Positions 43,068-55,409 of a stretch of DNA of 64,000 nucleotides are shown one piece after another. Under the pieces are notes generated by a model, which ran no database searches, was not told the DNA's origin, and saw only the letters and a program-made list of their open reading frames with translations. Position 1 is the first letter of the stretch. Each line of letters starts with the position of its first letter. The translations under genes and the position numbers were made by a program. The stretch covers positions 3,453,335-3,517,334 of the forward strand of contig OX155954.1 of assembly GCA_944548615.1 (NCBI GenBank), read 5' to 3'. The stretch is from Micropterix aruncella (Eukaryota; Arthropoda; Insecta; Lepidoptera; Micropterigidae).

Positions 43068-46000
43068 TACTAGCTGTTGCCCGCGGCTTCGCACGCGTTA
43101 AATTTGGGTTAACCCTTCAGGCCTCGGCCCCTCAGCCGATTGACAAGTTGATGTCCCAAAAAATTTTAGTAAAAATTAGTTAAAAAATTGAATTATGAGA
43201 CTGTCTCATCAAAACATAAATTACTGCCAAGCCACTGTACCCATAATTAAAATAAAACATATGAACATAATAAAACATAATCAAATAAAACAAATTAAAT
43301 TAAAATAAAATTAAAACGGGACCGTCATTCTGAATCGTATTGTGGCCGATATCGGCCCATCGGGGCCTGACGGGTTAAGATAGATCCCTTGTTCCCAGTC
43401 AAGTGGTAAGTTTTTGCGTGTAATATATAAAGGTATCTAACGTCCTTCTCTGTAGGTACTCCTGTCAATATGTACTTCATGATGATCAACTAAGTAATTA
43501 AGGCGTGAAGATGTGACGATCGCGGTGCTTGCGCTACGCATGTTATCGAGACAAATGATGAATTTATAATGAGGTTCTAGCGCTTTCTCACGTCCGGGAA
43601 CCGTCGCGCGCGACTTCTATTTTGATTTTTAGGGTTATTTACCCCTTCTCACCCCCTAAGTGGTAGATTTTAGAAAAATATGAAACATGCATTTGCTTAT
43701 TTGTTTATTATCATTTAAACCCCTTTTCGCCACATTAGGGGTTGAATTAAAAAAATACTAAATACGTATTTGCCTAAATGTTTATCAGAGTATACAATTT
43801 CCATCTAATATCGTTTCTCCATACAAATTTTAAACCCCTTTTCACGCCTTTAGGGGTTGAATTGTGAAAAAACGCAAAAGACGTATTTAATTATTTGTTT
43901 ATTAGAGTTATCCTACAAAGTTTCAAAATAAAAAGTTCATCTAATATCGTTTCTCCATACAAACTTAAACACCCCTTTTTACGCCTATAGGGGTGAAATT
44001 GAAAAAAAATACGAAACACATATTTGCTCAGATGGTTTTTAAAGTAATCCTACAAAGTTCATCTAATATCGTTTTTTCATACAAATTTTGAAACCCCGTT
44101 TCACCCCTTTAGGGGTTGAATTTTGAAAAAACACAAAAGACATATTTGCTTATTTGTTTATTCGAGTAATCTTACAAAGTTTCGAATTAAAAAGTATATC
44201 TATATCGTTTTCCATACAAATTTCGAAACCCCTTTTCACCCCTTTAAGCGGAATTTTGAAAAAATATGAAACACGTGTTTCCTTATTTATTTATTAGAGT
44301 GACATTACAAAGTTTCGAAATAAAAAGTCCATCTAAAATCGTTTATCCATACAAACTTTAAAACCCCGTTTTACCCCTCTAAGGGCGAAATTTTGAAAAA
44401 CCACGAAAGACCCATTTGTTTATTTGATTATGAGAGTAATATTACAAAGTTTTGATTTAAAAAGTCTATCTGTATCGTTTCTCCATACAAATTGTATAAC
44501 CCCTTTTCACCCGTTTAGGGGTTGAATTTTGAAAAACCACGAAAGAAATATTTTCTTACTTTTTTATTAGAGTAATCCTTCGAATTTTCAAAATGAAAAG
44601 CAAATCTAATGTTGTTTATTCATACAAAGTGTGGAACCCTGTTTCACCCCTTTAGGGGTAGAATAAAAAAAAATAAACACCTATTTTCTTATTTGTTTAA
44701 TAGAGTAACCTTACAAAGTTTCGAATTAAAAAGACCATCAATGACGTTTCTTCATAATAATTTTATAACCCCTTTCCACCTCTTTAGGGGTTGAATTTTG
44801 GAAAAACCACGAAAAACGCATTTTGTTATTTTTTTATTAGAGTACTCCTACAGGAATTCGAAATTAAAAGCACGTCTAATATTGTTCATTCATACAAATT
44901 TTGAAACCCCGTTTCACCCCTTTAGGGGTTGAACTTTGAAAAAACATGAAATAACTATATTCTTATTTGTTTATTAGAGTAATCTTACAAAGTTTCGAAT
45001 TAAAAAGTACATCTATATCGTTTCTCCATAAAAAAATCGAAACCCCTTTTCACCCCTTTAGGGGCTGAATTTTGAAAAAATATGATACACGTGTTTCCTT
45101 ATTTATTTATTAGAGTAATCTTACAAAGTTTCGAAATAAAAAGCACATCTAATATTGTTCATTCATACAAATTTTGAAACCCCCTTTTACCCCTTTAGGG
45201 GTTGAATTTTGAAAAAACATGAAACACCTGTTTTCTTATTTGTTTATTTGAGTAATCTTACAAAGTTTCGAATTAAAAAGTACATCTACATCGTTTCTTC
45301 ATAAAAAAAATCGAAACCCTTTTTCACCCCTTTAGGGGTTGAATTTAAAAAAAATATGAAACACGTGTTTCCTTATTTATTTATTAGAGTAATCTTACAA
45401 ACTTTCGAAATAAAAAGTCCATCTAAAATAGTTTATCTATACAAACTTTAAACCCCCGTATTACCCCTTTAGGGACGGAATTTTGAAAAACCATAAAACA
45501 CCTATTTGATTATTTGTTTATAAGAGTAATCTTAAAAAGTTTCGAATTAAAAAGTACATCTATATCGATTTTCTATACAAATTTTGGAACCCCTTTTCAC
45601 CCCTTTAGGGGTTGAATTTTAAAAAAATATGATACACGTGTTTCCTTATTTATTTATTAGAGTAATCTTACAAAGTTTCGAAATAAAAAACACATCTAAT
45701 ATTGTTCATTCATACAAATTTTGAAACCCCGTTTCACCCCTTTAGGGGTTGAATTTTGAAAAAACATGAAACACCTATTTGATTATTTGTTTCTAAGAGT
45801 AATCTTAAAAAGTTTCGAATTAAAAAAAAGTACATCTATATCGATTTTCCATACAAATTTTGGAACCCCTTTTTACCCATTTAGGGGTTGAATTTTGAAA
45901 AAATATGATACACGTGTTACCTTATTTATTTATTAGAGTAATCTTACAAAGTTTCAAAATAAAAAGCACATCTAATATTGTTCATTCATACAAATTTTTA

Positions 46001-47405
46001 AACCCCGTTACACCCCTTTAGGGGTTGAATTTTGAAAAAACATGAAACACCTGTTTTCTTATTTGCTTATTAGAGTAATCTTACAAAGTTTCGAATTAAA
46101 AAGTACATCTATATGGTTTCTTCATAAACAAAATCGAAACCCTTTTTCACCCCTTTAGGGGTTGAATTTTTAAAAAATATGAAAAACGTGTTTCCTTATT
46201 TATTTATTAAAGTAATCTTACAAACTTTCGAAATAAAAAGTCCAACTAAAATCGTTTATCCATACAAATTTTAAAACCCTGTTTCACCCCTTTAAGGGTA
46301 GAGTTTTGAAAAAACATGAAACACCTATTTCCTTATTTGTTTATTAGAGTACTCTTTCAAAGTTTCGAATTAAAAAGTCCATCTAAAATCGTTTATCCAT
46401 ACAAAGTTTAAACCCCCGTATTACCCCTTTAGGGGCGGAATTTTGAAAAACCATAAAACACCTATTTGATTATTTGTTTATAAGAGTAATCTTAAAAAGT
46501 TTCGAATTAAAAAGTACATCTATATCGATTTTCCATACAAACTTTGGAACCCCTTTTCACCCCTTTAGGGGTTGAATTTTGAAAAAATATGATACACGTG
46601 TTACCTTATTTATTTATTAGAGTAATCTTACAAAGTTTCGAAATAAAAAGCACATCTTATATTGTTCATTCATACAAATTTTGAAACCCCGTTTCACCCC
46701 TTTAGGGGTTGAATTTTGAAAAAACATGAAACACCTGTTTTCTTATTTGCTTATTAGAGTAATCTTACAAAGGTTCGAATTAAAAAGTACTTACATCTAT
46801 ATCGTTTCTTCATAAAAAAATCGAAACCCTTTTTTACCCCTTTAGGGGTTGAATTTTTAAAAAATTAGAAAAACGTGTTTCCTTATTTATTTATTAAAGT
46901 AATCTTACAAACTTTCGAAATAAAAAGTCCAACTAAAATCGTTTATCCATACAAACTTTAAAACCCTGTTTCACCCCTTTAAGGGTAGAATTTTGAAAAA
47001 ACATGAAACACCTATTTCCTTATTTGTTTATTAGAGTAGTCTTTCAAAGTTTCGAATTAAAAAGTACATCTATATAGGTTTTCCATACAAACTGTGAAAC
47101 CCCTTTTCACCCCTTTAGGGGTTGAATTTCGGAAAATGCGCCCTTAGTGAGCGTTTGCGTTTTAAAAGGAACCTATGTTAAAAATTTCAGCTTCCTAGGT
47201 CTAAGGGTTAGGGCTGGGCGTTGATGAGTCAGTCAGTGAATGAATGAATGAGTGAGTCGGAACTTCTCATTTTATATATGAGATGACACTCACAAATAAC
47301 GTGGCTTTTTATTGGTAAAAGAATTTTCAAAATCGGTTCAGTAGATCCAGAGATTACTCCCTACAAACTCACAAACTTTACCTTTTTATAATATTAGTAT
47401 AGATA
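43068..47405 (+). mobile_element. Dispersed insect element with an internal satellite array
   Basis: The left end reads TACTAGCTGTTGCCCGCGGC followed by TTCGCACGCG, and the right end reads AATCGGTTCAGTAGATCCAG and finishes TATAATATTAGTATAGAT. These ends are typical of short repeats found widely in insect genomes, though I cannot name the class. Here the body is expanded by tandem copies of a ~137-bp unit. No protein is encoded. Confidence 0.55.
43630..47140. repeat. ~137-bp satellite array (about 25 units)
   Basis: Each unit carries ACCCCTTTTCACCCCTTTAG then GGGTTGAATTTTGAAAAA, a spacer with TTATTTGTTTATTAGAGTAA, and TTACAAAGTTTCGAATTAAA. AACCCC...GGGGTT forms a small inverted repeat in every unit. 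Distinct unit subtypes recur at about 685 and 960 bp (5 and 7 units), so there is higher-order structure. Left units are more diverged than right units. Confidence 0.92.
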
Positions 47406-48056
47406 ATACCCTCATAATACCCTCAACTAGATTAAACTGAATTTTAAACATATGCAGCTCATTCGATTTTTGAGCTGAAAAAGTAGGGTCCACTGGACCG
47501 ATCACCGACGACACTAATTATGTAACCCAATTTCACAACACTAGTTAAGGGTTAACAGAACAAATGAATTTATTTCTATTTATCTTGCTTAATTTTATTC
47601 AAAGCATTCTACAATAAAATAGTGTTACTTTAAATAATTTAACGGTTAATAAAACAAAGGGATGTTTGATTTATATTTAAATGTCTCCAGGAATGTCTAC
47701 CAGATTTTGGAATAAGCACTGAAATATTTATTAAAACTCTAACGTCAGCAATCATATACACTGTTAGCTAAGAAAAACACTAAACAATGAATATTTGGTC
47801 CGTAAACAAATTTTTACTTTTATTGATCCTAAAAAAATCTGGAAGTAATCTGCAAAAGCAGGACATGCTACTGCTGTGTGCTGGCATCTATGAGTGATGG
47901 GTGATTGAAGGGATCGTATTGTGTCACCTTACATCAAGTAATCGCTTAGAAGCAGAACATTCGATTTCTAATTGATTTGTCTACTGTGTTAATTGTCCTC
48001 TTATTTTTTGGCCCTATACATTTAAAAACATCGTTGTTGATAAACGCATAACGAAC
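47406..48056. other. Sur intron, nothing recognised
   Basis: AT-rich; no repeat or coding signal supported. Confidence 0.45.
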
Positions 48057-48252
48057 CAGCGCAATTCCCAGCCATCTATTAGTTGAATTTAGGAGCAGGG
48101 ACACATTCGTATTCACGTCAATTTTGCGCCAGAGCTGGTCGGAGAAGCGATCTCGCTGGTTATATGCTCGAATGGTCGAAAGGCCTGAAAGGGTTTCCGT
48201 GAAATGAGACACGATCGGAGACCTAGTCAATCCGTCCAAACGCTGCAGTTCT
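48057..48252 (-). CDS. Sur: Sur exon: TMD2 cytoplasmic loop
   Basis: Acceptor ATTTCAG before 48252. The donor is GTTCGT, weaker than usual, but reading through would break alignment with SUR. Encodes ELQRLDGLTRSPIVSHFTET and LSGLSTIRAY, the ABCC-typical loop, then NSTNRWLGIAL. Phase 2 in, 0 out. Confidence 0.84.
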
Positions 48253-48557
48253 CTGAAATTATACTGAAAGTTAGTATATATTACATTATAAAATCAATGT
48301 ATATATGTATGTAAAGTAACCTGGCCTATTAGGTCATCCATTCAATTGAGTACTGATTTACACTACTCAATATAGTGTTGATAGTTATGTATATAAACGC
48401 ATTTTAGACGTGCATAAATGGATCTTACCGCATGAAATAATAACATCCTCAACTTTTCGTGAGAATTATTCACGTCTTTAAGAAGAGAATGGAAGAAGTA
48501 AGATCTTATACCTAATATACCCTATAGTAGTAAGATCTTACACTTTGCTTTATTATA

Positions 48558-48960
48558 CAGGATGAGTTTTTATATAGTGACGCTTTAAAGTGGGTGAATC
48601 AGTACGAGCAAATAAGCAACTTGTGATAGATTTTTTTTGGGAAAACGAAATTTATTATTTATATCTATACTTTTTTTTCGTCTTTTTTTTTGGCGAATTT
48701 GGAAAACTTGACTGATAAATAAAAGTTTGACAAGCGTTGAGCTCTTTGCGAAATCTAGCAATAATCAATATTCGCGATATTTTACCTACCGCTAGATGAC
48801 GCAACGCTCTCTACTCTTTTTATATTAATTTTTAAAACATTAAATTATCCAAAAACTCACAAAAAAAAACGTTTTTTTCTGTTTTTTTAAAGCTAAAAGT
48901 TTTTTGTTTGCTTGTACTGATTTACCCACCTCAAGGTATCACTAATTAAAAACTCACCTG
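48558..48960. repeat. Tc1/mariner-type MITE, copy 2
   Basis: 403 bp with ends CAGGATGAGTTTTTATATAG and, reversed, CAGGTGAGTTTTTAATTAGT, flanked by TA on both sides. It shares TTTTACCTACCGCTAGATGA with copy 1. Confidence 0.82.
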
Positions 48961-49377
48961 TATACCTTATTACATTATTATTGTTATCCACCGTAAGGGA
49001 TTAGTAGTTTACAATATTTTTACATTTTTATATTGTTTTTTTATCTAATAAATCACTAAATATTTATTATACCTACAGAAATATTAGGCAGATTAAAAAA
49101 AAATATTTGGCGTTGTTTTACCTATTACGTGTCTTTGATCTTGTGATTTTAAATTCGAGTCTTTTCGCGTGTGTGGCGTTTATGTGTAACAAATTTACTA
49201 TATTTTCGTTTTGAAGATTAAATTTTAAAATACATATTTCACATAAAAATCATTTAAAACTGACGCCTACCCAAGCTGATTCTTTTACCTATATTGCTTA
49301 CTAAATAAGTGTAATTAATGTAATTAACCATCACAATACTGTAATTGTATTGTGACATAATCATAAAAAAAACATAC

Positions 49378-49975
49378 CTAGCAGAACGTCTGTAAATCTT
49401 CTGGATCAAATAATATGCTCCACATATCGGCACTGCTACCAAAACAAACCATGGCGTTACAACGGCGTTTACGAAAATAGCAGACGCGCACAGGAATAAA
49501 AATTGCAGCAACCGCTGAACGGACATTGCTATTTTCTTATCGATTATACCGATGTCAGTGGAGAATCTATTCAGTATTCTTCCAAATGGCGTGGTTTCGA
49601 AGAACCTTACTGGGCACTCGAGCACCGCGTTGAGCAAATCATCGTGCAGCTTTTTCCTGGCTTGCGCTCCGGCCCACTGACCGATTGCGCTCGAAGCAAA
49701 CGACAGCAGAATCGACGCGAGAGACAAAGCAGCGTACGCTGTCATGTATTGCAGCGCCTCGCTTTTGGGTAAATGCGTTTGCCCCCGCGCCGTCCATTCG
49801 TTGAGCCAGAAATCAGTGGCGACTCGCATCCCTTGCCAACCCAACGCTAAGCACAAGTAAAAGGTCGTCAGATTTCGTCCGCATCTATTTATGTACTCCG
49901 AGTAGATGTTCCTCGAAATTTTCCCGTATTCTCGTATCTCGTCTGTTTCCACTTTTGGATGCTGCTCATCATCAT
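49378..49975 (-). CDS. Sur: Sur exon: start of TMD2
   Basis: 598 bp; acceptor GATTTTAG, donor GTATGT. An acidic lead (DDEQHPKVETDEI) is followed by YLCLALGWQGMRVATDFWLN, more helices, and RFFETTPFGRILNRFSTDIG, the ABCC hallmark at the TMD2 coupling helix. Phase 1 in, so its upstream partner must leave one base; the nearest visible exon (58402) leaves none, showing that at least one exon is missing. Confidence 0.88.
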
Positions 49976-50179
49976 CTAAAATCGCACCAGTAAAATAAAT
50001 CAATATCATCATTGAAATTAAAACAGTCATGCCATATTTTCAAGAAAGTCAGATTAAAGTGCTTGACACTATGAGTAAAACCGTGAAAAATCTATAGAAA
50101 AACCGAATTTTCGTGAGAAAAATATAGGACAAGCGGGTTTATTGGAGGATAAAAAAGGCCGACAAAACAAAATTCGTTT

Positions 50180-50720
50180 TTTACACGACTGTCCAAAATA
50201 CGGAGTGTAAAGTTTTCACGGTTTATGTATGTATGTTGTTCGTTTCTTTATTCAACCCCCATATGTACTTTTCGTCTAAATTATTGATTTAGAAGTGTGT
50301 GGTATGTTAGAATGTCATCCTGGGTAGACGCACAAAAAATATACCGTGAAGGCAGTAGACGCACTCTCGAGCGACAGGGCATTGCGGGGTTAGGGTTCGA
50401 GGAAAGTGAGCAGAGGAGTACGTCTCGACGAACGCCTTCGGTTAGCGTTACGCGCGTGCGAATGTTGGCGAGATTCTCAAACGTTTGAACACTGCGTTGG
50501 CGGAGTAGTAGACATGTGGCGGCCATATGGGAGCCCTTGGACTCGTGACGTAGCTTGCGTCATTTTCAATTTTGTTCTAAGAAACGCTACTGTCTGGTAT
50601 ACTGTGCCTAAATTGTCCAAATGACAAATAAATAATTGTCTAAATATCAGTAAATTAAGATCCATACTAATTCGTAATTAAGATAAGTACATCGTGTTTA
50701 GTATTACGTTAATGGTTTGA
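50180..50720 (+). repeat. Dispersed repeat (ACGACTGCCCAA family), longest copy
   Basis: Has the family's start (ACACGACTGTCCAAAATACG) and end (ATCGTGTTTAGTATTACG), with an extra inner segment at 50300-50605 that is also present alone at 31955-32190 (GTACGTCTCGACGAAC, GCCCTTGGACTCGT). Confidence 0.7.
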
Positions 50721-50894
50721 ATACATAAACCACATGACTGCATAAATACATAAACCACAAATATTTAATAAAAAAACCTTTCATTGCTTGAGCACCTAGG
50801 GCAACCGACTGCGTGCGGCAGCGGCACGAGGCGCGAGGCTATATAAAGTGGCGAGTGGCGCGCGATCGTCACGAGATACCTGTCGCAAGACGCG

Positions 50895-51086
<192 letters not shown>

Positions 51087-51249
51087 AAATATATATATAA
51101 TATGTAATAAAATATATACCAATTTTAGGTTTGTAATAAAAATATATACCAATTTTAGGTTTGTAATAAATATATACCAAATATATAAAATATATATAAT
51201 AAAATATATACCAAAACCTAAAATTTCTTCAAATAAAAATAATAATAAT

Positions 51250-51882
51250 AATAAAATCTTTCTTAGCACCACTTATTTTCCTGGTGCTGAGAAACTGCGA
51301 GATATATTATCTGATTTATTCCCCATCATTTCTAATGATGCATCCACTAAGGATCTCTTAGATTCACCGCCAATTTTATCTTTCCGCAGACCACCTAATA
51401 TTAGATCAATATTAAACAAAACAAAAAATAATCAAAATTTCTCTATTGGTAATAATACTTTTGGCCTTCAACCTTGTGGTCGTCCACGTTGTAAAACTTG
51501 TCCTCTGTTAGATCTAAGTCCTTTTTTTACCAGTCCAAATACTACTAATAGTTACAGGGTTCCCTTTCATTGCAGTTGTATTTCAAAAAACATAGTATAT
51601 CAACTTCTGTGCAGGACTTGTGATGCCTTTTATATCGGTGAAACAACAACACCACTTAATATTAGACTAAATAATCATAGGGCTAGTGTAGGAAATGAAA
51701 GCCAACTCCCAATATCTTTGCATGCTAGGGCACATAATTTATCTTTTGATCAATGTTTTAAAGTTAAAATAATAAAATGCCTTGGTGATAATGCGCAAGA
51801 AATGGACGTCAAATCTTGGGAATTGGCTTATATTTATATTTTAGGCGCTTGCAAAGGTTCCGGTCTCAATAGGCAAAATTAA
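51250..51882 (+). CDS. Penelope-like element: GIY-YIG endonuclease region (5'-truncated)
   Basis: About 210 open codons with no ATG at the front, ending TAA at 51880. It contains LSFRRPPNIRSILNKTKNN, the zinc-like CGRPRCKTC, HCSC, then NIVYQLLCRTC and FYIGETTTPLNIRLNNHRAS, i.e. the (V)Y...YIG pair, the catalytic Arg and an NHR/EHR block, characteristic of Penelope-like retroelements. The reverse transcriptase part is absent; the frame runs back into the (TA)n tract. Around 52083 the tail GACGGCTGAGCCGAAATATT is the GAAACGTCGG-like end word of these elements. Confidence 0.85.
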   Translation, partial: NKIFLSTTYFPGAEKLRDILSDLFPIISNDASTKDLLDSPPILSFRRPPNIRSILNKTKNNQNFSIGNNTFGLQPCGRPRCKTCPLLDLSPFFTSPNTTNSYRVPFHCSCISKNIVYQLLCRTCDAFYIGETTTPLNIRLNNHRASVGNESQLPISLHARAHNLSFDQCFKVKIIKCLGDNAQEMDVKSWELAYIYILGACKGSGLNRQN

Positions 51883-52377
51883 TAAGGTTTATCATATTAT
51901 CATAATCATCAAATGCTTTTTATTTTAATTTATAATCATTCATTTTAAAATAACGTTTTGCACGGTTGGTTTCGGTACCTTAACTAAATCGTGTAAAATA
52001 TTATTAATCCATTTCTTTTTGTTCGATTCCTTGAATTTAAATTTTCAACGAATTGTTCGATTTCAGAAATGTCACATATCTTGACGACGGCTGAGCCGAA
52101 ATATTGATATACATTTTGTAAGAATCATTAATATTTAAGAAACACTAATCGCCTATTATTTTCCAGCATTCATTCTCGTCTTTCGCATTGTTGTGTTGCC
52201 GCTGTGGGAGACGGTAGGAAGCCGGTTTGATTGGGTTCCGGTACCACAGCGGGAAGCGCTTGGCGAACACTGAAAGAGGAGAAGAAAAAGGCGTGGAGTC
52301 GCTCCTGGTCGCCACAGACCAGATAAGTGCCCTTTCATTATTTTATCATTTCATTTATTTAGTAATAAACATAATTT

Positions 52378-52577
52378 NNNNNNNNNNNNNNNNNNNNNNN
52401 NNNNNNNNNNNNNNNNNNNNNNNNNNNNNNNNNNNNNNNNNNNNNNNNNNNNNNNNNNNNNNNNNNNNNNNNNNNNNNNNNNNNNNNNNNNNNNNNNNNN
52501 NNNNNNNNNNNNNNNNNNNNNNNNNNNNNNNNNNNNNNNNNNNNNNNNNNNNNNNNNNNNNNNNNNNNNNNNNNNNN
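52378..52577. other. Assembly gap (200 N)
   Basis: Exactly 200 Ns, so the true size is probably unknown. It lies inside the Sur gene between TMD0 and TMD2. Confidence 0.99.
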
Positions 52578-52589
52578 AAAATTTTGTAT

Positions 52590-52785
52590 TATTTAACAAT
52601 AGCTGCTATATGCCACTTTAGTTCGTTGGCTATTGTAACTCCTAAGTCCCTCTGTAAATGTACATTTTTAGGACGATGCCATCTAGTATCGGATAAGAGA
52701 ATTGTTCCGACCCACATGCATTACTGTTCATTTTTCCTTGTTCGATTGAATGAGCCATTCTTCAGCCCATGACTTGATCTGGTCG
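52590..52785 (-). pseudogene. CR1/Jockey-like RT fragment next to the gap
   Basis: On the minus strand it reads ADQIKSWAEEWLIQSNKEK, then TVMHVGRNN and a LRSYNSQRTKVAYSS-like end, the post-YADD segment of LINE reverse transcriptases (NxxKCxVMHxG), with stops. Confidence 0.65.
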
Positions 52786-52799
52786 GCACCAGAGAGGAT

Positions 52800-53800
52800 C
52801 TACAGGTACTTAGACAACGCTGCAGATACATGAGCACCGATGTGTTGCATGCCTCGTCGACGATAAGAAAACCTATGATAGAATATCATAAAGAACTCTT
52901 GGACGCTCTAAATAAAGTTGGCTTAGACCTGAGAAATATCCACAACATTGCCAACCTACGAGTATACTGGAGACAGAATGCCATATTCCGGCTAGATACG
53001 ACCAAAGAGGAGTGCGGCAAGGATGCATCTGACGCCGCTAATGTACAATATATACTCGAAAATAGTCTTCAGAGAAGCAATTGGGGACCTAAATAGCGGT
53101 ATTCTCGTAAACGGCACTCCCATCGATGACCTTCGCTATGCTGACGACGGCAACTAGTGCTGCAGAACTCTTTGAACTGGTTAATAAAAGTCAGCCAAGT
53201 CAGCAGTGAATACGGCCTAAACATAAATAAAAACAAAACCAAAGTTATGGCCGTCAGCAAAGAACGCAATATTAATGTGAATGAGACTCAACTAGAAGGT
53301 GTCCAGAAGTACGAGCACTTTGTCAGCTTGGTGAATGAAGAATAGGAAAATACTCAGGAGATGAAATGTCGCATAGAACAATCCAGAAGCGCGTTCGTCA
53401 AATTTAAAAATATCCTCACCTACAAGGACCTTAACCTCCCTTTAAGAATGAGATTGCTTGGATGCTATATTTTTCCAGTTCTTCTATGGAATTTATGAAC
53501 TCCTACTGTAAAATGTTGACTGATAACTCTCGTAAAGAAATGGTACTCCGAAGAATGTGCCGTTACTCACGACGGTTAAACGACATAATCGGAAAAATTT
53601 CCGCAAGGTAATAAATAGGCAAAATACCAGGACGAGGAGGTCCAGGAAGACGCAGAATCTCTTGGCTGAAAAATTTAAGCTGTGATGCTAGCCAACATCC
53701 TGAGAGGGAAGGGCACCCGAAGAAGAAGAAATCTAATTAAGGAGATAAGGAACATTTGCTTGAAGCCGTAGAAAATCGGTCACGAGGATTTATAAAGTAA
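52800..53800 (+). pseudogene. Decayed LINE reverse transcriptase (CR1/RTE-like), plus strand
   Basis: Broken frames show STIRKPMIEYHKELLDALNK, VSSEYGLNINKNKTKVMAVS, CRIEQSRSAFVKFKNILTYK, LPLRMRLLGCYIFPVLLWN, then GGPGRRRISWLKNL. This is the RT palm and C-terminus of the endonuclease-reverse-transcriptase LINEs common in insects. Several stops; dead. Confidence 0.8.
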
Positions 53801-53929
53801 TTCGCGCTGCATATGAGTACCCAGCGACGCACAGTGGGAGCGATTAAATCAATATTTGCTGGAAATTATTAAGGGTTATACTTGTAAACGATAAATATAC
53901 AATATATAGGTACAAATATCGAATTCGAG

Positions 53930-54990
53930 TTAGGATTTGTTAAACCCCTGAATTTCCTCTCCTACAAAAAGGACGAATCTCTCAAGATACACGAATTGTT
54001 GCAACTACAGCATCCAGGACATTCATTGATCTCGCTTTCCTGCAAACCTGGTAGTTACAAAGGTCGAGTGTAACCGTGGGCTGACTTATGCCGGACAGAC
54101 GAAGCGCCCGATTATGAAACCGAAAAGTGAAAACCGTCCAGTGAGTCGTCAATCTGCGAGCACTTGGAGCATTGTAGAGTGGATCGGTTGCTGTCTCATA
54201 ATCCAATTGTACTCTCAATAGAACAAATATATTTCCAGCGAATGGTCGGGGAAGCAATCGAAATCAGAACGGCAAACTTCAATCCAGATGATGGTTTCAA
54301 ACTTTCCACCCCATGGAACCCTCTATGAAGACGTTCTCATCGCCGACCCTAGACGACAGAAACGCTAAGCAGGAAGGACTCGCTGAATTATGTGTAAAAA
54401 GACGATTTTAAAAGTTCGCTCTAAAATATTCTTCGCTACGATCCACGCGGTGGAAATTGAACTACCCGCCAGAACACCCAATGAATGCAGAGTGCCGGGC
54501 CGCAGCGTCCGCGACTATCTTTATTCCTTCTATTATTGGTTATTATAACATTGTGATTATCTGATTTTATTCTGACTATTGACTATTATTATTATTATTA
54601 ATTTGTTACTGCTTGTTTATATTTTTTTACTATCCATATTGTAATTTGTGAAATAATTAAATAATTCTAATTGATTAGTAATACTATTGACGATATGATA
54701 ATTTGTGAAATTATCGGAAAATTTTGTTTATATAACCTAGAAAATCTGCGTTTGAATGTTCAACCTTCATATTAATATACCATATAATGTAGGTAATGTA
54801 GGTATACACATTCTAGTAATATGTTTTGTTAATTTTGACACTACTAAAAGTAGGAATTCCTATCAACTGGTTTATTAATAATTATTAGTCATACTAGTAT
54901 TGTCCACGTGAAGACGACAAATATGCCAAAACGTCGGGAAAACTATTCCGTAGTTCAAATGCTTTCGTATTATTGAATTTCCGCCAACTC
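53930..54990 (+). pseudogene. Second Penelope-like remnant
   Basis: CNRGLTYAGQTKRPI-like, ICEHLEHCRVDRLLSHN and FNPDDGFKLSTPWNPL strands in shifted frames; the end word GCCAAAACGTCGGGAAAA at about 54930 fits a Penelope-like 3' end. Confidence 0.6.
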
Positions 54991-55409
54991 TTGCCATGCC
55001 TAGGCCCTATTATAATCAATATTCTTTTATTCATCCAAAATTTCATTTACAGTTGGATATGTCATAATAATAAATGTTTAAAACACAAATAATCAAAATA
55101 TGAATGAAATACATAATAAAAAAAAAAAAAGGGCAATAAATAGCTTCAAACTAATGCAAAAAATAATCAATACTAATAATAAACACAGTCAGACAAAATA
55201 AAAGATAAATGCTAAATAATCAAATATGTAAAACGATCGTATGTCTTATTATACGAATAATAGAGGTATCTTAGACAGATGATATTATTTTTCATAATAA
55301 GTGTATTAAAAGTATTGTATTATTAGTAAATTAAAGATATTGTATTACTTTTTCGATGACGTCTATCTTATAAATAGCATATGTGATGAGCCAATGTTTA
55401 ACTCTATAT
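54991..55409. other. AT-rich DNA, nothing recognised
   Basis: Sequence between two element remnants with no coding signal. Confidence 0.4.

Noticed and set aside
43630..47140. CRISPR-like array of regular repeats
   Set aside because: Units are ~137 bp, tandem, diverged and without unique spacers; a eukaryotic satellite.
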